A stretch of 64,000 bases of DNA from Beverwykella pulmonaria (GCA_001599595.1 BCHH01000009.1:1478901-1542900), one strand, 5' to 3'. Positions 46,101-57,029 are shown, counted from the first letter of the stretch. Notes: generated by a model not told the origin, from the sequence alone. Made by a program: numbers and translations.

Positions 46101-47336
46101 ACACTCATCCAGCGCATCAACTATTAAATAGGTGGTGTATAAGTTGGGGTCTTGCAGAATGTTGGTGAGGATCTTAGATAAAGCAACCCAGGCATTTGCA
46201 TCCTCAAAGAGCGTTTTGCTGGCGGTGTTGTACTTCTTCTGTATATGCGAGATGAGAGACGGCTGTTGGTTGACAAGCAAGTAGAGGAGGCCTTGTAGCA
46301 CAGCGGTGGCAGTGTTAATTCTGGAGTCGGTAGCCTGGCAGAAGAAGTAGGAGAGAAGGGTTGCCTCGGGTGTTGACCTTGCTAGCTCGTTGACAAGGCC
46401 GCAGATCAGCATCGTCTTGCCCTTGCCAGGATCACCCTTAATCCATAGCAGTCGACTCTGCGGGTTGTCCCGCCATTGTTCAAAGTCAGAATTTTTGAGG
46501 ATCCAGCGGCAAGAGTCCTCTAGTAGTCCGCCCTTGGTTTCCTCAATGCGTTTCTTATCGTAATAAGGATTAGTGAGGCGCAAGTCTTGGATACACCTCT
46601 TCACCCTATCAATCTCCTTCCGCAGCCGGTTTAATGCACTATTTTGTCCTTCGCCATAGTGAAGGGGCAAATTGATGTTGAAAATGCCTAGTAATGCGTA
46701 CACTTTATCTTCTTCAACCTTTATCTGGCGGCGTTCCATCCACAAGAAACGTTCCTCATCGCTGAACTGAGATAAAAGAGCTCCCTGGAGCGCTGAATCA
46801 GGAATTCTAGTAATCTCATTAATGTGTCGCTTTAGTGACAGTTTGTCACCAAGTTTCTTCCATTCTTGCGAGAAAAATTCGAGCGAACTTGGGGCTAGGA
46901 GCTCTTGGAGCGTCCAGCCTTGAGTGAACCACTTGCTTTTCCGGAAATCCTGTTCCAACTGCTGTGGATTGGACTCAGAGTGGGAGCCAGAAGGGCTAGA
47001 GACATCTGACAGATAGACGTAGCATCGAGTCGCGTTATGGTACCAACGGAACATAGAGTTGATGGCATGGGAGAGCTCGGCGTAGTTTGTCTTGTCAATA
47101 CAGCAGGTATCAATCTAAAAGTATTGTAAGTTATCCTGACTAGCTTGTTCTCCACAGAAGCATATCTTCTTATAGCCAGGCTTATCCTTGCCAGTGCCAT
47201 TCGTCAAGTCTTCAAAGGTGACCTCCTCAGTGTCTGTTCCCCATGTATGCGAAAGTATCGCATAGGGAGGAATGGCCTCATCGCGAAACTGAGTAAGGCT
47301 GAAATCGCCAGTGTTGCTGCATTGCAGAAGACGCAT
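43168..47336 (-). pseudogene. HNWD-type NLR (HET-NACHT-WD40) with one in-frame stop
   Basis: Two exons, 47336-45102 and 45051-43168, would encode 1,372 residues if one TAG (47115-47117, codon 74) were sense. The frame is otherwise unbroken. HET motifs: YAILSHTWG (25-33), then a stop just before IDTCCIDK, where the family has Trp, then GWTLQELLAP and KVYALLGIF. The NACHT part has Walker A GDPGKGKT (about 301-308), a Walker B-like LIVDALDEC (about 404) and the C-terminal helical parts. After a GT-AG intron come 11 near-identical 42-residue WD40 units and a diverged twelfth. In this family WD repeats sense a ligand, NACHT oligomerises and HET triggers incompatibility-type cell death. A protein restarting at Met95 (47054) would lack the HET N-terminus. 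It is a recent pseudogene, a null allele or an assembly error. Confidence 0.88.
43453..44838 (-). repeat. 126-bp WD40-encoding tandem array, 11 units
   Basis: Eleven full head-to-tail 126-bp units, each encoding 42 residues of the type CLQTLKGHxxxVxSVAFSPD / STRLVSGSxDxTVKIWDASSGE. Differences cluster in the five residues after GH and at GS(D/Y)D(E/K/V). The antisense strand is also open for long stretches because of the repeat composition. Confidence 0.95.
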
Positions 47337-48334
47337 TGCTTCGCATGGAGCTGAGATGGGGGCAAGCGGTAGGAACAGATTTAACCGAATTGAAGAGATC
47401 AGCAGCGCGACTCACTCGTCCGAATATTAGTCCTAGCGACTAATTTTAGCGAGCATAAAGGAAGATAGTACGCCGAGCTATACCGAAGAATTGCATCTGA
47501 AAGCAAGAAAACGCCAGACTGCTCGGAGCGCGGAAGGCCGGTCGCACAGCCCACAGTGTAGCGCGGTAAGTAGCCGTTACACTGCAACAAGAGGCGAATT
47601 TGCAAAAGAAGTGTACGAATACCTTGGTGATGCTAGCAGGAAGGACGGCCGACCCGCTCCGGCCACGAGGTTGTGGGAAGGAATGAGAATACTGAAGAAC
47701 ATGTGGTTGGCTTCAGAGCCAATGCATTGGCGTGGGGTTGTGGCGGTTTAGCACAGCCCCATGCACTTAACCACAATTCCTTCCAGTGATGCTTGGCGAC
47801 GATGAAGAGGTGAGCACGCCGCGGTTGCTAAGTCAACTGAGGCGTCGGGGACTTCGTGACCGGACAACTGCTCTTGCGATCACCATCGTTCAACATCGCA
47901 ATGCGGGCTCACCTATGGCATGATACATTGTGATTCCTTCCTCACGGACTCTTGAAACACTATATAACACCGCCCTCAAGCTTCATAGACGCACCTTTGA
48001 CGCTTCAGCCAACTGACGCGAGAAAGTTCACTTAGGCTCCCCGAGTCATCGCACTTTTCAAGAATATTCAAGCCGGGAGTCCCATCAAGCAACACCTGTG
48101 GACAGAATGTTAACTTGCCCGAAGAGAGTACGAGGAAATAGAGCGTCAGCTTAGGCGAGACGAGTTGCTGTTTAGACAAGATACGGTGCGCATGTTTGAG
48201 GAATGATAGGATTAGCGAAGCGAGGCAGCTCTCGTTTGCTCCGAACCGACGCTGATGACCATCAACACAAAATAACCATGATCTCATATTCTGATCTTGG
48301 AATCGAGTACATCTTAACCTCTCAGCTTCCATGC
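47337..48334. other. Intergenic between the NLR and the TRI14-like gene
   Basis: Holds the NLR promoter side (near 47,337) and the 3' flank of the TRI14-like gene. Frames at 47491-47751 (+) and 47976-48332 (-) show no recognisable family; the latter starts right after the TRI14-like stop on the same strand and is more likely 3' UTR. Confidence 0.4.
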
Positions 48335-49425
48335 CTACTTTAGTAAAGCATCAATATCCACCGTTACATCCTTAAACAGAAACTCCGCCCTCGTCCCCGC
48401 ACTCCCCGGCCCATTAACACCATCGTCACCAAACGGCTCCAACACCTCAAAAATCCCATCCCCAATCTGAATCACGGCTGTAACGCTTGTCCCATTATTC
48501 GTATTCGTATTCGTCACGAAGCCCTTATACACCGCACTATCCCACAGGGCATCCTTACTTTCAAAGACACTGAACCCCGCCGCCTCCTCTGCCACTAACA
48601 ACACCGTTCCCTTATATTTTGGCGGGAGAGAAATAGCATCGCTGGCACCAAACGTGTGGTTCGTAAGGATGCGGACTGGGTGCGGTACGCCCTTCTCAGC
48701 ACGCAGATCGAATTTTAGGATACCCGGCCTATCGCCCTGAGCAAGCAAGATCCAGTCCAGCGCCGCGATACCGCCGAGCCCTTTCTCCGTTGGCACAATC
48801 TTCTCAGGCAAATACCACGGCGTCACAGTCTTGCCGTCCTTGCTCACCTTGGTGATACTGCTCGGCCACGTGCCGACGACAAAGACATTACCATCTGGAT
48901 CTTGCTCTACGTCTTGAAACCCGCCGTATTTGGCCTGGGAGGTCTCGGTGAGGTTGATTTTGTAGACCAGGGATTTGGAAACGGGGTCATATTGCAGAAG
49001 CCAGTTTGTGCCGGAGACATCGTGGCCTTCGGATGGGAAGGCAGGAGCAGCGTCGGCGATGATGGATACGAGACCTGTTTTGCGGTTGGCGCCGACGGCG
49101 CCCATATGGAAGGCTGGGTTGTGGGAGATGCCTTCGAATTCGACGACTTCGTGGGTGTTGGTATAGGGGTCGTAGATTCCGAGGGAGGCGTTCCAGAGTT
49201 GGCTGGGGAGAATAAGAATGAGGAAGTTTGACCGGAGGAGGAAAAAGCTTACCCAATATAAAGTTTGCAAGCATTGAAATCAAAGTCGGCGTTCTCGGGG
49301 TAGAGTTGGTATTGCTTGATAGTAAAGTCTCCCTTGAAGGGACCGCATTTGCTTTGTCGGGACCTTGGGTGCGCGGATGCAAGGCCAGTCAGGGCTGTCG
49401 CCGTGAAAATTGCTGAGAGCAACAT
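48335..49425 (-). CDS. TRI14-like secreted beta-propeller protein
   Basis: Two exons, 49425-49253 and 49202-48335 (1,041 nt, 346 residues), with a 50-nt GT-AG intron. Residues 1-18 are a signal peptide (MLLSAIFTATALTGLASA), so the protein should be secreted or enter the secretory pathway. Hallmarks of the TRI14 family: LWNASLGIYDPYTNTHE, HNPAFHMGAVGANRKTGLVS, VSGTNWLLQYDP, YGGFQDVEQDPDGNVFVVGT and WPSSITKVSKDGK. Tri14 lies in the Fusarium trichothecene cluster, where it affects virulence rather than a biosynthetic step; homologues are widespread outside such clusters. No trichothecene gene is near here, so a toxin role should not be inferred. Activity is unknown; the fold resembles SMP-30/gluconolactonase propellers. 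Confidence 0.8.
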
Positions 49426-50705
49426 GGTAACTAGACTGAGGGTTGATTAAGGTTCAATTGATCAATTGGCAGAGCAACTGAAGAAAGGAGGGGAGAGCAA
49501 TTGTTTCCAATTTCTTATATCCAACGTACCAAGAACCGGGCGTAAACTGCAGATATTAGCGAATTGGAGTAATTCATCCGGCGATTGCGGACAGATATGT
49601 TTTATATAAAATTAATTGAAGACTTAGTCTGCCACCTTTTTGTCGCTTCCGTGCTTGCAGTACAGTAAGAACTAAAAAGTCTCCTCGTACGAACCCTTGG
49701 GAGACGTGCCTCTATGCGTACAGCGCAATACGGCGCAATATTGAGAACGAGAAGCTAGGATTATAGAGTGGTAGTTCCTCAAGGATATTGGTTTCAAGGT
49801 CCAGCCAAGGAGCCAATCTATTGACCCGGGAAGCGAGAGGATCTTCCTAGAGGGTCTTCCTGATCCCACGTCTTTGGAAACTCATGCGTCGGGTGGTACT
49901 TTATGCGATCCTGGGATGAGAACATGTGGGCCGCAAGGCTAGACGAGATGGTTCGAATGAAATTTGCGAACATGTCAAAAGTGAGTGTGAGATATACGTG
50001 TTTTCGACAAGATAAGCGTGGATGCGCCCGTGTCCGAGTATCTACTGAAATGCCCTTAGCTATTCATTGACTATCTCAAGAATGAGAGTCGGCAGCGATG
50101 CGTAGAGCTCACAATACAAACTGATTTTGAAGTTTGCAATTTTGTCCATGGAGTACCGGAAACGCATGTTGAAGAACCATGATGCACCGCGGGGTCCCGG
50201 ATCGAGCGATTTTGAGACACGGCATTCTTTGGTATTGACGACACCATGGCTCCATTCCAAATCATGCCGAGTATAGGGTGGTATAGCTGCACGCAATTAT
50301 ATCAATTTGCTTCACTAATTAGACCAATATGGTTTTCTTGGGTGTAAGGTGAGATCCTGACCGGGTAATTGTTCGTGCTGCAACGTCTATGCAGGAACGC
50401 CCCGTCAGACAACATTCTTTGGGACTGGCCCGATGATGACCACCCTTACCAAACCCCTACGATAGCAGACGTTAATGAGATTTCACCACAGGAGAAATGG
50501 AACTTTGGAATACCAATCACACGGTACGTTGTTAAGAAGATTGATAATGTAATATTCTAGGGTTGATGAGCCGATAGACTCACCGAATCTAAAGTTCCGC
50601 TGACGCCATAGCCTATTGCACCCTCAGTGATGTCTTGGCAACCCACGAATAACCTTCACCAGAGACGGCTTTCTCCTGCCCCCAAGATTTTGGTTCCACG
50701 TGCAT
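49426..50705. other. Intergenic, no supported gene
   Basis: Contains the TRI14-like promoter next to 49,426 and the 3' flank of the HD-domain gene at 50,705. Small frames at 50060-50296 (-) and 50369-50560 (+, with NILWDWPDDDHPYQTP) may be fragments of a lost gene, but I recognise no family. Confidence 0.4.
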
Positions 50706-51671
50706 TTACAAGGGTGTGGGCTTCGATTTCGGCGTGACATCAGTGAACTCATCTTTGTACCATTTCGGGTCCTTTCCCAGCCCCTGCCACAGCTCCACTC
50801 GCTCCCACAGAAGGTGATCTGACCATGCCTTGACCTCTGGCGACAAGATCTTCGTGGTTACCCATGTGAACTCTCCGAGATCTACGTCGCCTTTCAGTTC
50901 CCGCTCGTATTCGACCATCTGTAGAATCAACTCGATTTTGTCGATATCATGCACGAACTGACTCTCCAGCGATTTGCTATCCTCGTACTCTTGCCATATG
51001 TCCCGGATTTCCTGGCCGTTGAGCCCGCCGTTGTACTTTCCAAGCAGCGTTTGGCAGATGTAGTCCATTGTTTCGGACTCTCGCCTGCTTTTCTCGGCTT
51101 TGGATACATTGTCAACGGGCGTGATGTCCCCTACGAGAGCCTCGGCCATGTCGTGGATGAGGGCCATCTGTGTGCACTTTAGGATGTTGAGCTTTGAGGA
51201 AATCGACCTGGGGGCCATCATGGTGAGGATGCTCATGCGGTACATATGATCGGAGATGGATTCGGCATTCTTGATTCCAAAGCGCACCCAACCGGCGCGA
51301 CGAGTGGTCTTCAGTCGTTCGAGGAGGTGGAAGAAGGAGATGGGTGATGTGGTGTTTTCGGCATAGCGGGGACTGATGTTTGACACAACTGTTCAGTCAG
51401 CGAGTGGCCTCGGATAGAAGCGCGAACTGAGGTGAAATTGAAGGCGTCGCATACGGACATCGCCCCGTCTTCATAACATACCACTCTCTACCGTCCAGCG
51501 ATCGTCGGAGGTGTCAGCTTGGTTCAGGAGGACCGCCTGGGCATCTTTCTCTACCTCCTTCTTAGGTTCGTCTTGGAGAGAAAGATGGTCCAGGGAAAGG
51601 CCATTGGTCTGGGTCGTGTTGTCGTTCTTGAGCGGGGCCCCGCTGGCCTGGATGCCTCCGTCGACGGTCAT
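50706..51671 (-). CDS. HD-domain phosphohydrolase, HDDC2/YfbR-type 5'-deoxynucleotidase
   Basis: Two exons, 51671-51482 and 51388-50706 (873 nt, 290 residues), joined over a GT-AG intron with a CTGAC branch site. The first ~70 residues are polar and probably disordered. The HD domain begins at FFHLLERLKTTRRAGWVRFG. Metal ligands: His111 (SDHMYR), His142-Asp143 (ALIHDMAEALVGDITP) and Asp211/213 (FVHDIDKIEL). These are the conserved positions of the HDDC2/YfbR family, which dephosphorylates deoxynucleoside 5'-monophosphates with a divalent metal. It is probably cytosolic and acts in nucleotide-pool balance; substrate range here is inferred from family. It shares a divergent 390-bp promoter region with the HAUS6 gene. 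Confidence 0.87.
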
Positions 51672-52061
51672 TGTGATCGAAGAATGGTGGGGTTGGTGGC
51701 AAGTGCTGGTCTGGAGGGAGCCAAATAAGGTAGATTTATGTAGGGAGACTGGGCAAACGTGCGACGTGTGAGACTAGGTGACACTTGTTTATGGGAGAAG
51801 AGGAAGAAGGAGGAGGAGGAGGAGGAGGAGGAAGGGGAGGAGGGGAGAAAGAAGAGCCAGCGCGTGTGCCGCACGGTTATCGAAAGCGCGTGCTACGTCA
51901 GTACCGTAGCGCACGGGCACCCTCACGCTAGGCCCTAAGCGCGCTGGTCATTGTTTTGGACGTTCCCACTCAACACCAAACGTCTATACCGATTGCCAAT
52001 TGCCGTCTCCACCCGCTGTCCCGCCCAGTCTCTCGCTTATGTCTTGTCTTACAACTCCCAA
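51672..52061. promoter_or_regulatory. Divergent promoter between HD-domain and HAUS6 genes
   Basis: 390 bp separate the two start codons, so regulatory sequence must be shared or abutting. It contains a purine tract (GGA repeats, 51,797-51,850) and no TATA-like box that I can see. Confidence 0.6.
51797..51850. repeat. (GGA)n purine tract
   Basis: AAGAAGGAGGAGGAGGAGG-type microsatellite inside the divergent promoter. Confidence 0.9.
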
Positions 52062-54468
52062 ATGTCTCGATCCACGTCGAACACCTCAGCCGTCGCTGGA
52101 ACCACCACCAACGGTCTCTCCCGCAGCTTGTCTGTCAAAACAAACGCCAAACCAGCTCAGGCCACCAACCTCCTACCTCCGTCCGATATCCGACTTTTCG
52201 TAACCAATCTGCGGCTTCTTGATTTGGATTTGCGCCCCGACTGGCCGGGCATAGCCGTACAAACCTTCTCGTCGAAGAACGCAGACCAGAAACAACGAAT
52301 CGGCGGTGTGGAATGGGCCCTCTTCAGACTGTTCGAGATCTGGGACCCCGAAGAGACGAGCCAGGTAGGACGATACGCTAGAACCCAGCATCATAGAAGA
52401 CCTCACTGATTTTCTGCCACAGAAACTGCAGCCCTTCTTCCCGCCCCTCGAGCCCCTCCAGTCACTGAACCTGCGCGCCGCCCTCTACCGATGTTTGAAC
52501 GAGCTGAAGAAGAATGGCGTCTTGGGCCGCGAATCGGTTCTCAGGAAAACCATGCTAGATGAATGCAAAGGCGACAAGTTTTTCGAGGTGCTGGCCCTGT
52601 TTTCAACCGCCGTGTTGAAGAAGGTCTTGGCTGCACGCCCTGGCAATAAGAGGATGCTGGCAGTGGCAAGGACGTTATCTACAGCGTCAATTCTGTCCCA
52701 TGGCAGGCAAGCCTCGTTGCTGCCACTGGCGATTGCGCACAAGGCAGCCCTAGTGAATGTCCTGAAGCGGAAAGAAGAAAAGAGGAGGCGATTCACCGAG
52801 TTCGAGCGGTTGCTGAACGCAAAGGTGGATCAAATCAACCAACGACTCAAGCAATGCAAAGATACGCCCCGAACCCGGAAATTTTCCATTCCAGAGAAAG
52901 AGGTCGCCTCAATCAAGAAGCAGTTGAAGGACAACTGGATCGGGAACCAGAAATGGCTCGACACCATGCTCCATGGAGATGATGTTCAGGCTGAAGATGC
53001 CTTCCTGAGTGGCCGGTTTCAAGATGTGTGGCATATGGTTGAGAAGGGACAAAAGCCTGAAGACTCAGCACCGGAGGCGGGTCTGCTAGAAAATCTACAA
53101 TCGAGGGTGCAAGAGCAGCAGATGAGGTTGCAAAAGTGGAAAACATTCCACGACAAAATGTTGAAACACGTGCCAAAGCCAATTTCTACAGTCCCAAAGC
53201 CTCGAGTTTCGACAAAAGAGTTTCGATTCGACGATCATCTGCAACTGCAGCTTCCCACTCCACAGACTTCAGAAGCAGAACCCGTTCAGCGAGGCCCACT
53301 ATGTCCTGAGTACCAAGACATCCTCTCAGACATGGAAGCCGAGCTTTCTCGTATAGCGAAAGCAAAACACAATCGATCTGCTGTACCACAGCTGCGACGA
53401 CGTGCTTCATCTCTGAGTGCTCGCTCACCTGGGCGACGTCGGAAGTCGCGGTCCGATTCATCGAACAAGCCAGCCAGTCCAGCCAGTAAGCCCGCAAAGC
53501 CCGCACCGCCAACCAGGATACAGTCTCGAGATATCATTCCACTGCGGCTGCAACCACAATCGCAATCGCAATCGCAGCGCCACGAACCTGGAACGACGCC
53601 CATCAGTTCAGACGCAACTCTCATTGGGCAGCCCTCGACATCTTTGCGCAACACATCTCACTTCGTGGAATCACCGGTCCACGACGAACCAGAACATGCC
53701 GACATAACTTCAGACCCACTTCCAATAAATTCCTCCCCACCGCCTCCTCTCTCACCCTCCCCGGAACCCTCCTCCTACTACCCCTCGGAGCCCCCGGTTC
53801 TCAACCCCCCGTCCCTCACGCACGAAGAAGCCCTCGCCGAGCGCATAATCTCTTCTATCGGCGACGCCACACCATCTCCCATCAAAAAGCCCCAACCACG
53901 CCTCTCCCTCCTCGAGCGAACCCGCATGTCCATGGCGCACACTACCTCCTTCGCCCCCATCACCGAATCCCCACCCACACCCCCTTCCCCACCGCTCCCA
54001 ACTTTCCAACCCCCAACCCTACCTCCCGACCGTCGCGCCACCCTCCACGAACGCACCATGCTCAGCATGGCTGCCATAACCGCTGCTCCACGCGCGTCTC
54101 TCGCACCCTCTACATCCAAGCCGCGAAAAAGCAGCACACGCACCTCCCTCTACCCCGTCAACCAATTCGACACCCCGCGGACCCGGAAGTCTATTAACAT
54201 CACCGAGGAGAGCCGGAGTGGCGAGCTAACGCCGAAAGAAGAACTGTTCTCTGACGACGTGGACTACGAGAGGATCTTCAAGAGCAGGCCACGGATTGCG
54301 ACAAGTCCAGTGTTTTCGCCGCCGCAGAATAATGGAGAGGAAGACTTCGATGAGGGTGTTACAGGGGTGGATCTAGGGGATGTGGATATGAGTGGGGACG
54401 AGGAGGAGGGGTTTGCGAGGGACTGGGAGAATAGTCCTAGTAAGGGGAAGGGAAAGGTGTTCGGTTGA
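52062..54468 (+). CDS. HAUS augmin-like complex subunit 6
   Basis: Two exons, 52062-52364 and 52423-54468 (2,349 nt, 782 residues); the 58-nt intron is GT-AG at a codon boundary. The start is the first ATG in frame (AAATGTCTCG); the open frame upstream begins only at a TTG. The HAUS6 N-terminal domain fills about residues 35-270: LLDLDLRPDWPGIAVQTFS, GGVEWALFRLFEIWDPEETS, KLQPFFPPLEPLQSLNLRAA and TMLDECKGDKFFEVLALFST. The rest is Ser/Pro-rich and probably disordered with basic patches (QSQSQSQ, RSPGRRRKS). Augmin recruits gamma-tubulin to existing spindle microtubules for branching nucleation; this subunit carries that link in animals. Augmin is patchy in fungi, and presence of one subunit suggests a retained complex. 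Confidence 0.85.
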
Positions 54469-54834
54469 AAGAATATAATGATCGAGTGCGTGCGGAACTT
54501 GCGGCCTGATGACATGCTGATGGGCGTCTGGACGACAAGTGTTAGGAGATACCATGGTTACTGTTGTCCTTAGCATGGTGTTATATGGCGCTTATCACAT
54601 GATACCTTGTTCAGTACGCGAAATGCGTATCAGTATTATCAGATTGATGAGACATGTTCGCTAGATAGTGGACATGTCATGCTACGTCATGAAGTGGGTA
54701 TAATTCATGAAGAATAAGTTCATCCTGTTCTATCCTATCCCATCCACCCGGTTCCCACATGATTAATCCTCACTTTTTTGCGTTCCCATCTCTCCCAAGT
54801 CTCCACAAACAAATATCATCCAAACACCTTCCGC
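54469..54834. other. Convergent 3' intergenic region
   Basis: Tail-to-tail spacer between the HAUS6 gene and the disordered hypothetical protein gene; holds both 3' UTRs. Nothing else seen. Confidence 0.6.
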
Positions 54835-56649
54835 TCATGAACTACTCAAACTCATCAACCTCGTATTCCTCGTATTCCTTCTCCTATGTGCCAAAAACCC
54901 CTCATTCCACACATCCTCGACCCCCTTCGCGTCCCACCTAGCCTGAAGACTCCCCCTGTCGACTGTCAACCCCTGACTCTTTTCTCTCTTCTCTTTCCCA
55001 TGGAATACACACATGCCCCTACTCTGGCCACTATATTTCGGACTGAGTGGACACAGCGGACTACCTGGAAAATGCTCAGGGGTCAGCCACTCGAACTTTG
55101 CGCGCTCATCTGCCTCCCTCGCCGCGCTGGTGTTGAGATTGGAATCTGCGTCCCGCGGTACACAGAACCATTCGTTACGGTCGGGAGAGGGTTTTGGGGA
55201 CTGAGGTTCTAATGCCGAGGAGGTTTTAATGCTGGAGATGTGTGCTGGTGGGGAGAGTGGCATGGGCCAGGGGTCGTGGTGCACATTCGCCACGTAGCCG
55301 CCACCGGAGGTGCGCTTAATGTCTGCGGCTGGCATGAGAGCGTCAGGCATCGGTGCTGTTTCTTGGGGTGACTTATCCAAGGGCGAGCTGTTTGGTGTGA
55401 TGGGCGATGTTGTATTGTCTGATCGTTTGCTGGAGCGGAAGAGCCATGAGAAAGAGGAACGACGATCTAGACCTTCATGTGATGGTGAATCACTGGAAGC
55501 CGCCTCACTAGAAGTCCAGGTGCTGTTTCTGCGCCAGCGCCGGGATCGTTTACTCGTCTGCCTCAGCCCTTCTTGGGTTCGCTGTGGCGGCTCAAGTGGC
55601 GGCTCAAGTGGAGACTCAATGACAGGTAGGGTATGAACTTCTTCGGGGGCGAATGCTCCGGGGGATGCGACTGAGTGTTCACTTGGGTAGCTTTGTCCTA
55701 TTTTGTTGTGTGGGCGATCGAGGTACCTGCGGACGCGAATGGGTCTCTCGTTGAGCTTGGACGGTACTGATGAGTGAATTGGATCACTGCTGGGAAGCTG
55801 CCCATGTCCATGCTTCTTCGCATCAGCCACTGAGTTTAGTGATGACGCATCAGGAATCGCTAGCGGTGGGACACTTTGAGGTTGCCACAAGGGAGAAGTC
55901 TCGCGTATCCATGGTGTCATCGGGCTTCGGGGGCGGGGTGAAGCAATATCTTGGAGCGCTTTCAACATAGACGCTTTTCTTCGAGGAGGTAGATCGGGAA
56001 TTTCGAGCGGGAGGGTGAATTTAATAGCTTCGGGAGCCCCATCTTGGTCATGCTCTTCAACCTTTTGAGCCGTCTTCTCGTCGGCAGCGAACATCCTAAT
56101 ATCGGGAACATGCTGCATTACACCTCTTGCAATGCTGCCAATGGAGGACCGTCCTGTGTCATTGCGTGACAACTTTCCGGCAATGGAAGACGCTGTGGAT
56201 GTCCGCCTCTTGAACGACTGAGGTTCAAGGGTGTCGGAGCTCGCTGTACTTGCCGCTATACTTTCGGCCCTTGGTCTATGCGCATCGTCCCGAGAGTCAT
56301 GAAATTTTTTTACGAGTGGTGGAGAAGTTAATCTTGATGGATATCCGTGACACGTCACCTTCTCGTTCAACTCATCGCCCTCTGGTACTTCCCAAGTAAG
56401 ACCCTCACACCTGCTCTCAGGTTGAGGAGTAGAGCCGGAAAGCACCGCTCGCACGGTATCGGCATGTTCCTGGAGTGAAGTCCAGTTTCTTGTTAATGAA
56501 AAGGATGGCGCAGGCCTGAAGGTGATGTCGTCGTCATTGCTATCAACGCCCCGTCTACCCGCGCTCTTATTCGGACCGCGGGGGTTGGCGTTGGGTTGGT
56601 GCTGTTGAGGCGTAGATGGAATTCCCAGTGAGAAAGACGTTGCCGGCAT
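54835..56649 (-). CDS. Conserved fungal hypothetical protein, largely disordered
   Basis: A single uninterrupted frame of 604 residues from an ATG at 56649. Composition is Ser/Pro/Arg-rich throughout, with a basic SKRSRRWRRNSTWTSS segment, suggesting a phosphorylated, disordered protein. The most structured, conserved-looking part lies near the C-terminus: FEWLTPEHFPGSPLCPLSPK then MCVFHGKEK, a W/P/C/H pattern that recurs in fungal hypothetical proteins. I recognise no catalytic or DNA-binding domain. Absence of introns and length make a chance frame very unlikely. Role unknown. Confidence 0.75.
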   Translation of the reverse strand: MPATSFSLGIPSTPQQHQPNANPRGPNKSAGRRGVDSNDDDITFRPAPSFSLTRNWTSLQEHADTVRAVLSGSTPQPESRCEGLTWEVPEGDELNEKVTCHGYPSRLTSPPLVKKFHDSRDDAHRPRAESIAASTASSDTLEPQSFKRRTSTASSIAGKLSRNDTGRSSIGSIARGVMQHVPDIRMFAADEKTAQKVEEHDQDGAPEAIKFTLPLEIPDLPPRRKASMLKALQDIASPRPRSPMTPWIRETSPLWQPQSVPPLAIPDASSLNSVADAKKHGHGQLPSSDPIHSSVPSKLNERPIRVRRYLDRPHNKIGQSYPSEHSVASPGAFAPEEVHTLPVIESPLEPPLEPPQRTQEGLRQTSKRSRRWRRNSTWTSSEAASSDSPSHEGLDRRSSFSWLFRSSKRSDNTTSPITPNSSPLDKSPQETAPMPDALMPAADIKRTSGGGYVANVHHDPWPMPLSPPAHISSIKTSSALEPQSPKPSPDRNEWFCVPRDADSNLNTSAAREADERAKFEWLTPEHFPGSPLCPLSPKYSGQSRGMCVFHGKEKREKSQGLTVDRGSLQARWDAKGVEDVWNEGFLAHRRRNTRNTRLMSLSSS

Positions 56650-56712
56650 GAGAGGATGTGACAGGCGGGTGACAGCAAGCCGTGGTCGAGGAGTGGCAAG
56701 TAGAAGACTAGG

Positions 56713-56940
56713 TCATAAGTATAAACACATAATAATGTATTGCAAAAGAAGTGACAAGGCGTTGGAGTGCTGATTCCCAGATCTTGGGTGGATGGGATGA
56801 TTAAAGATCGCCATCCCGATCGGGAAGGTAAACAGAAGAACCAAGCAGGAAACGACCACCCAGCTTCCAAACAAGAACATTGGAGCCGAGATACATGCCA
56901 AACGCACCAACGCCCGAGCCATGCCCCCCATGTCATCCAT
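56713..56940 (-). CDS. Possible small membrane protein (75 aa)
   Basis: A 75-codon ATG-initiated frame between two minus-strand genes. It encodes a strongly hydrophobic stretch (APMFLFGSWVVVSCLVLLFT then FPIGMAIF), enough for one or two membrane helices, and ends hydrophobic (LLLQYIIMCLYL). It lies in the upstream region of the 604-residue hypothetical gene and could instead be an upstream ORF in that gene's 5' leader or chance. No family recognised. Confidence 0.3.
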   Translation of the reverse strand: MDDMGGMARALVRLACISAPMFLFGSWVVVSCLVLLFTFPIGMAIFNHPIHPRSGNQHSNALSLLLQYIIMCLYL

Positions 56941-57029
56941 AGCCTTCTATACACATTCGCCCAGAACCATGATTAAGATTGCCGACCCCCAAATCCCAGA
57001 TGCGCTTCATGATGCATGATACAACTTCG

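Noticed and set aside
42440..47680. Similar short GC-rich strings near 42,460 and 47,640 (both contain a form of CCGACCCGC(C/T)CCGG)
   Set aside because: About 20 bases of loose similarity on either side of the NLR; I could not extend it, so I do not call a flanking repeat.
47976..48332. 118-codon minus-strand frame right after the TRI14-like stop
   Set aside because: Most likely 3' UTR of the TRI14-like gene; no domain and no separate promoter-like sequence.
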